Shown in pieces: positions 1 through 7,211 of a DNA stretch of 14,658 nucleotides. Below the pieces are notes generated by a model that saw only the letters and a program-made list of their open reading frames with translations, was not told where the DNA came from and searched no databases. Origin of the DNA: an uncultured Oscillospiraceae bacterium (GTDB lineage: Bacteria; Bacillota; Clostridia; Oscillospirales; Acutalibacteraceae); NCBI GenBank assembly GCA_910588415.1, contig CAJUPK010000051.1:1-14658 (forward strand). The letters run 5' to 3'. A program made the position numbers and the translations under genes. The number at the start of each line of letters is the position of its first letter. Within the stretch, counting starts at the first letter, position 1.

Positions 1-252
1 GTTGGAATGAAGCATGTTCTGCATATAGGCATTGTCCCAGCTTTTGATAAACCCGCTGGCATTCTCCGCGTTGTACTCTACAGACACAATGCTTCCGCCC
101 TTTACCAGAATGGTGATATATTCCCTCCAGCCGTGGCTGAACTGAGACATCTGGGCCGTATAGTATCCGTCCTGAAGCCCCTCCTGGCCTGTGCAGGCAG
201 CCAGCGGCAGGACCAGTAGCAGGCTTAAAAGTATGGCAAAAATCCGTTTCAT
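1..252 (-). CDS. FMN-binding-domain-like lipoprotein, 3' end cut by window edge
   Basis: The first 84 codons are visible, read leftward from ATG at 252. Residues 1-20 form a lipoprotein signal: basic MKR, a hydrophobic core, and the lipobox L17-A18-A19-C20, so the mature protein should be anchored by C20 outside the membrane. From about residue 27 the pattern DGYYTAQM, then HGWREYITILVKGG and SVEYNAEN, resembles the start of small FMN-binding or pheromone-cAD1-type lipoproteins, where a short beta-rich domain carries covalent or bound flavin. The diagnostic flavin-attachment region would lie beyond the edge, so flavin binding is not shown. The ATG overlaps the stop of the upstream chemoreceptor (ATGA at 249-252), which suggests translational coupling and shared transcription. 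Such lipoproteins are linked to extracytoplasmic redox chemistry, but the role here is inference. Confidence 0.72.
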   Translation of the reverse strand, partial: MKRIFAILLSLLLVLPLAACTGQEGLQDGYYTAQMSQFSHGWREYITILVKGGSIVSVEYNAENASGFIKSWDNAYMQNMLHSN

Positions 253-2240
253 TGGCCCTGTCTCTCCTTTAACGTAAATTTCCGGACATGGGACTGAAGC
301 GCCTCGGCCTCCCTGGCCAGCAGGCCGCTGGACTGCTCTGTCTCCCCCGCGTTTTGCAGGTTGCGGTCCGCAATAGAAGAAATGGTGGCAATCCGCTCCT
401 CCATGGTAGCCAACGCGTTCTCCTGGCCCTCCACCGCTGCTGCCAGCTGGTCGGAAATGGTGCGAATCTGTGTGGAAACATCCGAAATGGCCCGGAGAGA
501 CCCCGCGGTATCCGCTGTCAGCTCCACCCCGTTCTGGATGATAGCCTTGGTATTGTTCACCATATCCGTGGCGCCCTGGGCTGCCTCCGCGCTCTTTGCC
601 GCCAGCTGCTTCACCTCGTTGGCCACCACCGCAAAGCCCTTTCCGGCCTCTCCGGCCCGGGCCGCCTCCACAGAGGCATTGAGGGCCAGGATGCTGGTCT
701 GAAACGCGATGTCTTCAATGTCCTTGGCGGTTTTTGTGATCTGCTGGGCATTGGCGCTGATGTCATCCATGGCAGAGGACAGGGCTGCCATCTGCTCGTT
801 GGCGCTTTGAATCCGCTGGGTAATCTCCTCTGTCTGGGCGCGGGTCTGACCGCTGCTCTCTGTAACGTCCGCCAGCCGCTCTTTCACATGGGCCACTTCG
901 TGTACCAGCTCTTCTGTGGACTGGTTCTGCTCCATAGAAGCCTGATGCAGCTGGGCAGACTGGCCGCTCAGCTGCTCTGCCATATCCGTAAGCCGGTCCG
1001 CGGCAGAGCGGAAGCCCAGAATCGTCTCGTTCATGGACTGGGTGATGGTGTGCAGGCTGCCGCGAATCAGCACAAAGTCTCCCTGATAGTCCACCTGGGG
1101 CCCGGTACGCAGGTCGCCGCCCGCCACCTGGGTCAGCACCCGCTGGATATCGGATATGTAGCGGTTCACGCTTTCCACTGTGGCGTCCAGGGTTTGGGTC
1201 ATCACCTCCAGCTCATCTCCCGAGCGGACCGGAAGCACCTCTGTGTGCAGGTCGCCGTTGGAGAGGGCCACCATCCGGTCCGTCACCCGCTGCACCGGGC
1301 GGGAGATGGACCGGGCCAGGCGCAGGACCAGCAGCATAGAGACAACCAAAACCGCCAGGGTTGCCGAGATGGCCACCAGCATGGCGCCATTGATAAAGTG
1401 GTTATAGTCCGCTTTGGGAATTTGGATAACCAGGGACCACTGGGTGCCCCGGATAGGCGAAAAGGCCACCAGCATCTGCTCCCCAGCAATGGGGAATTCC
1501 GTGGCCCCGGTCTCTCCGGTGGTTACCCGCTCTACCGCGTCCGTATTGCCCTCGCTAAGCTGGGCCAAGGTGCTTTTGCCCAGGGCCACAGACTGGTCCG
1601 GGTGCCCGGTTACCGTTCCCTCCTGGTTGACCATATAGGCCATGCCGCTTTCTCCCAGATTGATGCTGCTGATCACATCGTCCAGGGTGTCGTATTTGTA
1701 CACGCCCATCACATAGAGAACGGTCTCGCCGTCCTCCTTCACGGGCATGCCCATTGTAATGCCCAGTCTGCCCTGGCAGAGGGTGGAAGAATCCGTGGTC
1801 AAATTATCGGTCTCTTTCAAAAGCGCCAGAAACCCACTGTCCAGCTGCTCCGGCGCTTCCCCGGTCCCCCCCTGTACCAGCTGGCCGTCCAGGCCATACA
1901 GGGCAATGGTGTAGAATTCATAGACCTCCGCCGCTTCCTCCAGCACCTCCCGGCAGTTCTTTGGGGCTGCTGGGTCCATCCGGGGGTCGCTGGCAATGGT
2001 CATCATCCGGTCTGCCAGCATATGAATGTTGGCCTCCACGGTTTTCGCTGACTGCCGGGCCATGGGCTGAAGGCTGTCCAACAAAATGTTGTTGGCAAGC
2101 GACTGCATGGAAAGGGCCATAATCGCACAACATATGACCACCAAAATCAGGATATTCAGCGTTGTGTTTCTCAATATCCTTCTATTCAGGCTCCGTTTTA
2201 TCCCCTGGGTGGCAAGGGAATCCGCTTGCTTTCCTGTCAC
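249..2240 (-). CDS. Methyl-accepting chemotaxis protein with dCache-like sensor (MCP1)
   Basis: A membrane chemoreceptor of 663 aa from a GTG start at 2240. TM1 lies at about 28-46. It is followed by an extracellular double-Cache-like sensor, with the typical membrane-proximal pattern of a GMAYMV strand then TVTGHPD. TM2 is at about 286-308, then HAMP (SRPVQRVTDRM to DELEVM), a second HAMP-like linker, and a long coiled-coil signalling domain. The conserved hairpin tip is around Q514 (IAFQTSILALNAS, EAARAGEAGKGFAVVA). The tip has QTS where many receptors have QTN. The open frame continues upstream to a TTG at 2378, but a promoter -10 lies inside that extension and a good ribosome binding site precedes the GTG, so I prefer 2240. 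It should signal to CheA/CheW, which are not in the window. The ligand is unknown; Cache domains commonly bind amino acids, organic acids or other small molecules. Confidence 0.9.
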   Translation of the reverse strand: MTGKQADSLATQGIKRSLNRRILRNTTLNILILVVICCAIMALSMQSLANNILLDSLQPMARQSAKTVEANIHMLADRMMTIASDPRMDPAAPKNCREVLEEAAEVYEFYTIALYGLDGQLVQGGTGEAPEQLDSGFLALLKETDNLTTDSSTLCQGRLGITMGMPVKEDGETVLYVMGVYKYDTLDDVISSINLGESGMAYMVNQEGTVTGHPDQSVALGKSTLAQLSEGNTDAVERVTTGETGATEFPIAGEQMLVAFSPIRGTQWSLVIQIPKADYNHFINGAMLVAISATLAVLVVSMLLVLRLARSISRPVQRVTDRMVALSNGDLHTEVLPVRSGDELEVMTQTLDATVESVNRYISDIQRVLTQVAGGDLRTGPQVDYQGDFVLIRGSLHTITQSMNETILGFRSAADRLTDMAEQLSGQSAQLHQASMEQNQSTEELVHEVAHVKERLADVTESSGQTRAQTEEITQRIQSANEQMAALSSAMDDISANAQQITKTAKDIEDIAFQTSILALNASVEAARAGEAGKGFAVVANEVKQLAAKSAEAAQGATDMVNNTKAIIQNGVELTADTAGSLRAISDVSTQIRTISDQLAAAVEGQENALATMEERIATISSIADRNLQNAGETEQSSGLLAREAEALQSHVRKFTLKERQGQ

Positions 2241-2250
2241 GTTCCTGTCG

Positions 2251-2258
2251 CTCCCTTT
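2251..2258 (-). promoter_or_regulatory. Ribosome binding site fixing the GTG start of MCP1
   Basis: Minus-strand AAAGGGAG sits 10 nt before GTG at 2240. No other in-frame start in the N-terminal extension has a comparable site, and the extension would be partly untranscribed from the promoter at 2359-2367. Confidence 0.55.
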
Positions 2259-2358
2259 CTTGATGTTTTTGTCATAGAGACAGAATAAAAGCCACTCGTC
2301 CCTTTGCTTAAAGGCTTTGCGCCGCCCCAAATTGCAGAACGATAGACTTCCAGCATGT

Positions 2359-2367
2359 AGTATACCA
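2359..2367 (-). promoter_or_regulatory. Extended -10 promoter for MCP1
   Basis: The minus strand reads TGGTATACT, a TGn-extended -10 with 5 of 6 consensus bases. The -35 position 17 nt upstream (TTTCTT) is poor, as is common for extended -10 promoters. Transcription would begin near 2352, leaving a leader of about 110 nt before the GTG start at 2240. Confidence 0.45.
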
Positions 2368-2666
2368 TAAGCTGCCAAGAAAAGAAAGCTCTTTTTTCAA
2401 GATCTCTGGCAAGGAAGCGAAGCTTCAAAATGCAGGCGGATTCTCTGTCACTTTTTGTGTGCTTTTAATAAATAGCAGAAATATCCCCAAACATAAACAC
2501 TGGGCAAATACAGAACAGACATGTCCTTGCCCGGAAGCCCCTCTTCCCCCCGGGACTTCCCCCAGGCTTCAGCGGGCTTGTGCATAAAACCTTGCCAATA
2601 GAGTTATATGCATTTTTATTGTCTGTTCGCACAAAAGATATGACAGTTCCATCAAACATTTGACAC

Positions 2667-2695
2667 TTGTTTCACAGGGAGAATTCCGATATACT
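2667..2695 (+). promoter_or_regulatory. Candidate promoter of the sugar transport operon
   Basis: TTGTTT at 2667-2672, a 17-nt spacer and TATACT at 2690-2695 make a plausible SigA-type promoter reading toward the permease genes. A TTGACA lies at 2660-2665, but its spacing to TATACT (24 nt) is too long. Transcription from about 2702 would give a leader of about 170 nt. YesN-type regulators typically activate promoters of this kind with weak -35 boxes, but no operator is visible. Confidence 0.4.
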
Positions 2696-2810
2696 GAAGG
2701 CAATCCATCGAGCAAACCGCATAATAAGAGTTTTCAATCCGAAATATTCTTGTGAAACCAGCAAAAAGGGAGGGAACAGGCGCAGCTCGAATTTTTCCGG
2801 TTAGAACATG

Positions 2811-2850
2811 CCAGGCAGCCCGCGTGCCACACCGGCCCGGCGCCGCCTGG
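2811..2850 (+). promoter_or_regulatory. GC-rich hairpin in the operon leader
   Basis: CCAGGC (2811-2816) pairs with GCCTGG (2845-2850); after one mismatch, GC pairs with GC inside. The GC-rich loop (2820-2841) can fold further. No U-run follows, so it is not an intrinsic terminator. It ends 6 nt before the permease ribosome binding site and could affect translation or mRNA stability. No known riboswitch class is recognised. Confidence 0.3.
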
Positions 2851-2856
2851 AAACAG

Positions 2857-2865
2857 AAGGGAGTG
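2857..2865 (+). promoter_or_regulatory. Ribosome binding site for the TTG start of permease 1
   Basis: AAGGGAGTG lies 7 nt before TTG at 2873. No ATG or GTG in the permease frame occurs nearby, and the protein begins properly (basic residues, then the first membrane segment) from this TTG. Confidence 0.6.
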
Positions 2866-2872
2866 AGCTTCT

Positions 2873-3802
2873 TTGAAGAAAGGCCTGTTGGGCAGAATGT
2901 GGCGGCAGCGGCACCTGCAGGGCTTTGTGTGGCTGGGCCTGGCTTTTTTGCTGGTCTTCCATTACCTGCCCATGTTTGGCATTGTCATTGCGTTTGAAGA
3001 TTTCCGGATATCCTCTGGTATCCTGGGAATGTTCACCTCTCCATTTGTAGGGCTGAAACATTTTATCGCCTTCTTCACAGACTACAAATTTACAGAGCTT
3101 CTCATCAACACCCTGGCCCTGTCTGTATTAAAGCTGATATTCAGCTTTCCGCTGCCCATCTTCCTGGCCCTGGTTCTCAACGAGTGCCAGGTTCCCTGGT
3201 TCAAGCGGGTGGCGCAGACAGTAAGCTACCTGCCCTACTTCATCTCCTGGGTGATTGTGGCCGGGTTCTGCCAGATTCTGCTGACCAACACCGGCGCGGT
3301 CAATGACCTGCTGTACAGCCTTTTTGGGGTCCGGCTGCAGTTTTTAACCTCTCCGGCCCTGTTCCGCCCCCTGGCCGTGCTGACAGCCATGTGGAAGGAG
3401 ACCGGCTGGTGGACTATCATCTTTTTGGCGGCCATTGCCGGCATAGACCCCACCCTGTACGAGGCCGCCGAGATAGACGGTGCCTCCCGGCTGATGCGCA
3501 TCTGGCAGATCACCCTGCCGGGCATTGCGCCCACCATCACCGTTGTGCTGATTCTGGCCCTGGGCAATCTGCTGGGCGGCGGGCTGTCCGGCTCGAACTT
3601 TGAGCAGTGCTATCTGATGGGCAATGTGGGGAACTACGACACCTCGGAGATTTTGCAGACCTACATTTTAAACATTGGCCTTTCCAAAGGGCGCTTCTCC
3701 TATGCCACGGCGGCAGGGTTGTTCCAGTCCGTTATCTCGGTTCTGCTGGTGTTTGCCAGCAATCTGGTCTCCAAACGGGTTTCAGGGGAGGGATTATTTT
3801 GA
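2873..3802 (+). CDS. ABC sugar transporter permease, LplB-like (CUT1 family)
   Basis: An integral membrane subunit of a carbohydrate importer, 309 aa with a TTG start. A basic N-terminus (KKGLLGRMWRQRH) precedes the first membrane helix (about 18-38, including the HYLPMFGIVIAF pattern typical of LplB-type permeases). Further hydrophobic helices follow across the protein. The cytoplasmic EAA loop that contacts the ATPase begins at E197 (EAAEIDGASRLMRIW, then ITLPGI), intact and canonical. The length is normal for the family. The stop overlaps the TTG start of the second permease by 4 bp, so the two are probably made stoichiometrically. LplB/YtcP pairs serve oligosaccharides or modified sugars; the substrate here is unknown. 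No ATPase gene is nearby, which is usual where a shared MsmK/MsmX-type ATPase is used. Confidence 0.93.
   Translation: MKKGLLGRMWRQRHLQGFVWLGLAFLLVFHYLPMFGIVIAFEDFRISSGILGMFTSPFVGLKHFIAFFTDYKFTELLINTLALSVLKLIFSFPLPIFLALVLNECQVPWFKRVAQTVSYLPYFISWVIVAGFCQILLTNTGAVNDLLYSLFGVRLQFLTSPALFRPLAVLTAMWKETGWWTIIFLAAIAGIDPTLYEAAEIDGASRLMRIWQITLPGIAPTITVVLILALGNLLGGGLSGSNFEQCYLMGNVGNYDTSEILQTYILNIGLSKGRFSYATAAGLFQSVISVLLVFASNLVSKRVSGEGLF
3784..3792 (+). promoter_or_regulatory. Ribosome binding site for the TTG start of permease 2
   Basis: AGGGGAGGG, inside the last codons of permease 1, lies 6 nt before TTG at 3799. The frame stays open upstream to 3607, but only through permease 1 coding sequence in another frame, so the TTG is the likely start. 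Confidence 0.65.
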
Positions 3803-4698
3803 AAAGCCCACGGTCCTATGTAAAAAGATCCTCTTCCGACAAAGCCATCGATGGAGCTGTGTACGCCATTCTGATCTTTGTGCTGCTGGTCTCCATCTAT
3901 CCCCTTTACCTGGCGGTGGTGCTCTCCTTTAACGAGGGGGTGGACGCCCAGCTGGGCGGAATCTACTTCTGGCCCCGCAAATTCACCCTGAAGAACTACG
4001 AGAAGTTCTTCACAGACGCCTCCTGGCTGAAGGCCATGGCTGTCACCCTGTCACGCACCGTGCTGGGCACCACGCTGACCGTGCTGTTTACCTCGTTTGT
4101 GGCCTATGGCCTGTCCCACCGGAACCTGGTAGGCCGCAAGTTCTATATGAAGCTGTTCATCTTTGCCATGTACTTTTCCGGCGGGGTCATCCCCTATTAC
4201 GCGGTGCTGCGCACGGTCGGCCTGCTGGACACCTTCTGGGTGTACATCATCCCGTCCCTGCTCAATCTCTTCTATGTGCTGGTCGCCATCTCCTTTTTCC
4301 AGGGGATTCCAGAAGCCCTGCAGGAGGCTGCCCGGGTGGACGGGGCCGGAGAGCTGCGGATTTTCTTCCACGTGATTCTGCCTGTGGCAAAGCCCCTTTT
4401 GGCCACCATCGCCATTTTCATCTCCGTGCAGCACTGGAATGCCTGGTATGACAGCGCCTTCTTTGTAAAAAATCAGGACCTGATGACCCTGGCCTACCGG
4501 ATGATGGCGGTGCTGAAAAAGTCGGACCTGAACCAGATCACCCAGGCCTCTGCTGCCGCTGCCGCGGCCGTGCGGGTCACCCCCATGTCCGTGCAGCTGG
4601 CCGCCATGGTCATTGCCACCATGCCCGTGGTGGTGGTGTACCCCTTTTTCCAAAAGTACATCATATCCGGCGTGACCATTGGGTCCGTAAAAGGATAA
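3799..4698 (+). CDS. ABC sugar transporter permease, YtcP-like (CUT1 family)
   Basis: The second membrane subunit of the importer, 299 aa from TTG at 3799, the usual length for YtcP/MalG-type permeases. The first membrane helix (AILIFVLLVSIYPLYLAVVL) is followed by the family pattern around FWPRKFTLKNYEKFF. The EAA loop starts at E176 (EAARVDGAGELRIFF, then ILPVAKPLL). The C-terminus YPFFQKYIISGVTIGSVKG is the classic end of this subfamily. A run of six alanines within TQASAAAAAAVRV (around 4550-4570) replaces a more varied stretch between helices; it looks neutral. The gene starts within the stop of permease 1 and is followed after 39 AT-rich nt by the binding protein, so it forms the second cistron of the operon. 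Confidence 0.93.
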   Translation: MKSPRSYVKRSSSDKAIDGAVYAILIFVLLVSIYPLYLAVVLSFNEGVDAQLGGIYFWPRKFTLKNYEKFFTDASWLKAMAVTLSRTVLGTTLTVLFTSFVAYGLSHRNLVGRKFYMKLFIFAMYFSGGVIPYYAVLRTVGLLDTFWVYIIPSLLNLFYVLVAISFFQGIPEALQEAARVDGAGELRIFFHVILPVAKPLLATIAIFISVQHWNAWYDSAFFVKNQDLMTLAYRMMAVLKKSDLNQITQASAAAAAAVRVTPMSVQLAAMVIATMPVVVVYPFFQKYIISGVTIGSVKG

Positions 4699-4737
4699 AT
4701 TTTTATAATAAAAATAAGAAACAGGGAGGTTTCTTTC

Positions 4738-6390
4738 ATGAAAAGATGTTATAATAAGAGAGTTCTGGCTCTCCTTCTCGCCCTGGTCCTGCTGGCCGGC
4801 CTGTGCGCCTGCTCCGCAGACCCGGCCCCTGCCTCCGGCAGCAAGCCGGATTCTGCTCCTGCCGCCCAGGGGGAGGAAAATCCCCCGGCAGAGGCTGGCT
4901 CCGGCCCCTATGGCCTGGACCCCAACAACCCGGTGACTTTAAGCTGCTTCTTCGATTTCACCTGGTATCCCATCAGCGAGTGGAAAGGCATTATTGCCGA
5001 TGAGATCACCCGGCTGACTGGCGTGGACATGGAGCTGACCATTGCAGTGGACGGCCAGCAGCTGGGCCTGCTGATTGCCTCTGGCGACCTGCCGAACCTG
5101 GTCTCCTCAGACCATATGTTCTCCAACCTGTCCACCAGCGAACTCTGCTATGACTGGCAAGGCCTGATTGACCAGTATGGCCTGGATTGGGAGATCAACC
5201 AGCAGGCCATTGCCAACAGCCTCTCCTTTACCCAGGAGGAGGGAAAGTTCTTCACCATACTCAGCCATTTTGCCACAGCGGAGGACTGGAAAGAGCTGGA
5301 CAAGCTGGGCGTGGGCGCGCCCATGTGTTCTTCCATGTTGTACCGCCGGGACCTGTACGAGGACATGGGAAGCCCCTCGCTGGAGACCCTGGAGGACGTA
5401 CACGCCCTGCTGCTGAAGGCCAAAGAGGCCTACCCGGACATGCGCCCCCTGATCTTTGACCCCGTGACCTGGAAGCTCACCTACTTCCGCCAGGCCTATG
5501 GGCTGGGCAATGGCTCCAACTATTTCATCGAGCAGGAGAACGGCGACTGGCTCACTGTGGTAAAGGACCCCCGCTATAAGGAGTACCTGGCCTACTGCAA
5601 CCAGCTGTACCGGGACGGCCTGATCTTTGCGGACAACTTTGGCATGGAAGGCCCTGCCGCAGAGGCAGAGGTGGACGGCGGCGGCGCCTTTGCCTATATC
5701 ATTGGCACCCAGAACGCCATTACATCCAGAAACGGCGGCTTGCAGCAGAACGTGCCGGACGGCGTGCTGTGGGAGGCCCCGGTGGTAGGAGACCCCCATG
5801 TGTACGACGCCAGCATTGGCTGGATGGGCACCTTTATCTCCAAAAGCTGCAAGGACCCAGAGACAGCCATCCGCTACATGCAGTTTGTCCACAGCGAGGA
5901 GGGCGCCCGCCTGACCCAGTGGGGCCGGGAAGGCCACGAGTACACCCTGGACGAGAACGGCGCGCCCCAGTTCAGCGATGAGTGGAACGAGGCCATAAAC
6001 GCCGGGCAGGTGGACGAGGTTTACAACACCGCCTTGTACCAGGGCGGCACCAAAATCAACGAGGCCGTGGCCCGCTGTGCGTCCATTGACCCGGAGATGA
6101 CCCCCAACTACCCCACCCTGCGCCAGCACTTTGGCAACAAGCCCTGGGTGAAGTACGCAGAGCCGGTGGAGGGCAGCGACGAGAAGATCATCTTGGACCA
6201 GCTGTTCGATGGCCAGAGCGGCGCCATTCCCACCGGAGAGGCAAAGGTCATTCTCTCTGACACAGAGGAGGCCTTTGAGAAGAACTTCCAGGAGCTGCTG
6301 AGCACCTGCGAATCTGTGGGCATGAACGAGCTGGAGGCCTTTATGGACCCGCGCATCAAAGAGGCCATGAAGGTGTACGGCGTGGACTAG
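4738..6390 (+). CDS. Extracellular sugar-binding lipoprotein of the ABC importer (LipO-like)
   Basis: The solute-binding subunit, 550 aa, a normal size for the large LipO/LplA-type binding proteins that pair with LplB/YtcP permeases. Residues 1-25 are a lipoprotein signal ending in a lipobox with C25 (L22-C23-A24-C25). A low-complexity Ala/Pro/Gly/Ser linker to about residue 57 would hold it off the membrane. The mature domain begins with NNPVTLSCFFDFTWYP and has typical cluster features such as TRLTGVDMEL, LIASGDLPNL and YRRDLYEDMG. AGGGAGGT lies 7 nt before the ATG. TATAAT occurs in the upstream gap (4704-4709) without a good -35, so an extra internal promoter is possible but weakly supported. 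The C-terminal region (EEAFEKNFQELLSTCESVGMNELEAF region) is also typical. Ligand identity cannot be read from sequence. Confidence 0.93.
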   Translation: MKRCYNKRVLALLLALVLLAGLCACSADPAPASGSKPDSAPAAQGEENPPAEAGSGPYGLDPNNPVTLSCFFDFTWYPISEWKGIIADEITRLTGVDMELTIAVDGQQLGLLIASGDLPNLVSSDHMFSNLSTSELCYDWQGLIDQYGLDWEINQQAIANSLSFTQEEGKFFTILSHFATAEDWKELDKLGVGAPMCSSMLYRRDLYEDMGSPSLETLEDVHALLLKAKEAYPDMRPLIFDPVTWKLTYFRQAYGLGNGSNYFIEQENGDWLTVVKDPRYKEYLAYCNQLYRDGLIFADNFGMEGPAAEAEVDGGGAFAYIIGTQNAITSRNGGLQQNVPDGVLWEAPVVGDPHVYDASIGWMGTFISKSCKDPETAIRYMQFVHSEEGARLTQWGREGHEYTLDENGAPQFSDEWNEAINAGQVDEVYNTALYQGGTKINEAVARCASIDPEMTPNYPTLRQHFGNKPWVKYAEPVEGSDEKIILDQLFDGQSGAIPTGEAKVILSDTEEAFEKNFQELLSTCESVGMNELEAFMDPRIKEAMKVYGVD

Positions 6391-6440
6391 GGCCTGTTTC
6401 AAGCAAGCCCTGCATTAAACCATAAAAACCATATAAAATT

Positions 6441-6448
6441 AGAAGGGA
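6441..6448 (+). promoter_or_regulatory. Ribosome binding site selecting the second ATG of the isomerase-like gene
   Basis: AGAAGGGA ends directly against an ATG at 6449, too close to serve it, but lies 9 nt before the in-frame ATG at 6458. The protein core motif (MKVGMQLYSL) also begins at the second ATG. Confidence 0.6.
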
Positions 6449-6457
6449 ATGAATTCC

Positions 6458-7183
6458 ATGAAAGTTGGTATGCAGCTTTACTCCCTAAGCCCCCTGGTGA
6501 ACCAAGGCCGCTATGAGGACGCGGTACAGATGGCCTGCGCCTCTGGAATAGATGGGCTGGAGCTTTACAGCTACTACGATGTTCCGGCTCTCAGCTACCG
6601 GAGAATCCTGAACAACGCGGGCGTGGTCTGCTGCGGCACCCACAACCACTGGACCCCCCTGCGGGACGACCTGGACCATGTGATGGAGTACAACTACATC
6701 CTGGGCAATGAGACCATTATCTGCCACTACCTGCTGGAAGAGGAGCGGGGCAGCCGGGACAACTACCTGCGGGTGGCCGAAAGCCTGAACCAGATTGGCG
6801 CCAAGCTGCAGAGAAACGGCTTCCAGCTACTCTACCACAACCACGACTTTGAGTTCCGGGAGGAGTTTGACGGCAAGCGGGGCATGGACCTGCTGCTGGA
6901 GAACACAGACCCCTTCCTGGTGGGCATGGAGCTGCACATTGGCCAGCTGCCCGCCTTTGGACTGGACATTCCGGCTTACATAGCTGGCCTTGGCAGGCGG
7001 GTCAAGATTTTGCACGTACATGCTTTTAACGGGGACCAGCCCTTTGACAGCCAGCCTGGCGTGGAGGCCGGAAAACAGCTGGACGTCTCCTGGGCGGTGC
7101 TGGAAAATGTGTATCCAGAGGACTGCGGCGTAGAGCGCCTGCAAAAGGACGTGGAAGCTCTGCGCAGCATGACCCGCCGGTAA
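6458..7183 (+). CDS. Sugar phosphate isomerase/epimerase-like TIM-barrel protein
   Basis: A 241-aa member of the xylose isomerase-like TIM-barrel (AP endonuclease 2) superfamily, whose enzymes use a divalent metal to isomerise or epimerise keto sugars. Support comes from MKVGMQLYSL (beta 1), CASGIDGLELYSY (beta 2), CCGTHNHW (beta 3), the signature LLYHNHDFEF with E132, and ILHVHAF with H186. Family members usually have about 260-290 aa. This one is short, and two regions look altered. The expected metal-ligand Asp after VGMEL is His (H160), and the usual Gly-x-Gly...Asp segment before the last Glu (here probably E216) is compressed. It may therefore have changed chemistry. It lies between the binding protein (67-nt gap) and the kinase (28-nt gap). 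The genomic partners, two Gfo/Idh/MocA dehydrogenases, suggest action on a keto-sugar intermediate; this is inference. Confidence 0.82.
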   Translation: MKVGMQLYSLSPLVNQGRYEDAVQMACASGIDGLELYSYYDVPALSYRRILNNAGVVCCGTHNHWTPLRDDLDHVMEYNYILGNETIICHYLLEEERGSRDNYLRVAESLNQIGAKLQRNGFQLLYHNHDFEFREEFDGKRGMDLLLENTDPFLVGMELHIGQLPAFGLDIPAYIAGLGRRVKILHVHAFNGDQPFDSQPGVEAGKQLDVSWAVLENVYPEDCGVERLQKDVEALRSMTRR

Positions 7184-7211
7184 ATCCATAGACCTGGCAA
7201 GGGGGGATTGC

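Larger units (their letters stand above)
2241..2872. other. Divergent intergenic region between MCP1 and the sugar operon
   Basis: This region of 632 bp carries control signals and no convincing gene. It holds the MCP1 leader and promoter, a small perfect hairpin at 2414-2426 (GAAGC-gaa-GCTTC), a separated inverted repeat GAAGCC/GGCTTC at 2534-2539 and 2565-2570, a candidate rightward promoter near 2667-2695 and a leader hairpin at 2811-2850. Open frames here (for example 2465-2659 on the minus strand) lack ribosome binding sites and recognisable domains. Binding sites for the AraC-type regulator encoded in the operon would be expected here, but I cannot identify them by eye. Confidence 0.5.

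Noticed and set aside
2414..2435. Possible degenerate relative of the 12206-12427 repeat: shares CTGCATTTT (minus strand 2435 to 2427; plus strand 12227-12235) next to a GAA-type hairpin
   Set aside because: Only nine bases match and the surrounding stems differ, so chance similarity is likely. A genome-wide alignment of repeat copies could revive it.
2660..2695. Perfect TTGACA (2660-2665) paired with TATACT (2690-2695)
   Set aside because: The 24-nt spacer is too long for a SigA promoter; the overlapping TTGTTT with a 17-nt spacer fits better.
5107..6402. Long minus-strand open frame (431 aa) opposite the binding-protein gene, with similar ones at 9742-10893 and 10788-12137, and on the plus strand opposite MCP1 (288-2051) and MCP2 (12717-14108)
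   Set aside because: They mirror strongly supported genes, have no ribosome binding sites or domains, and are rich in His/Gln/Gly/Val as expected from antisense reading of GC-rich codons.
6432..6437. TATAAA upstream of the isomerase-like gene as an internal promoter
   Set aside because: A start from it would fall on the ribosome binding site, and no -35 is present.
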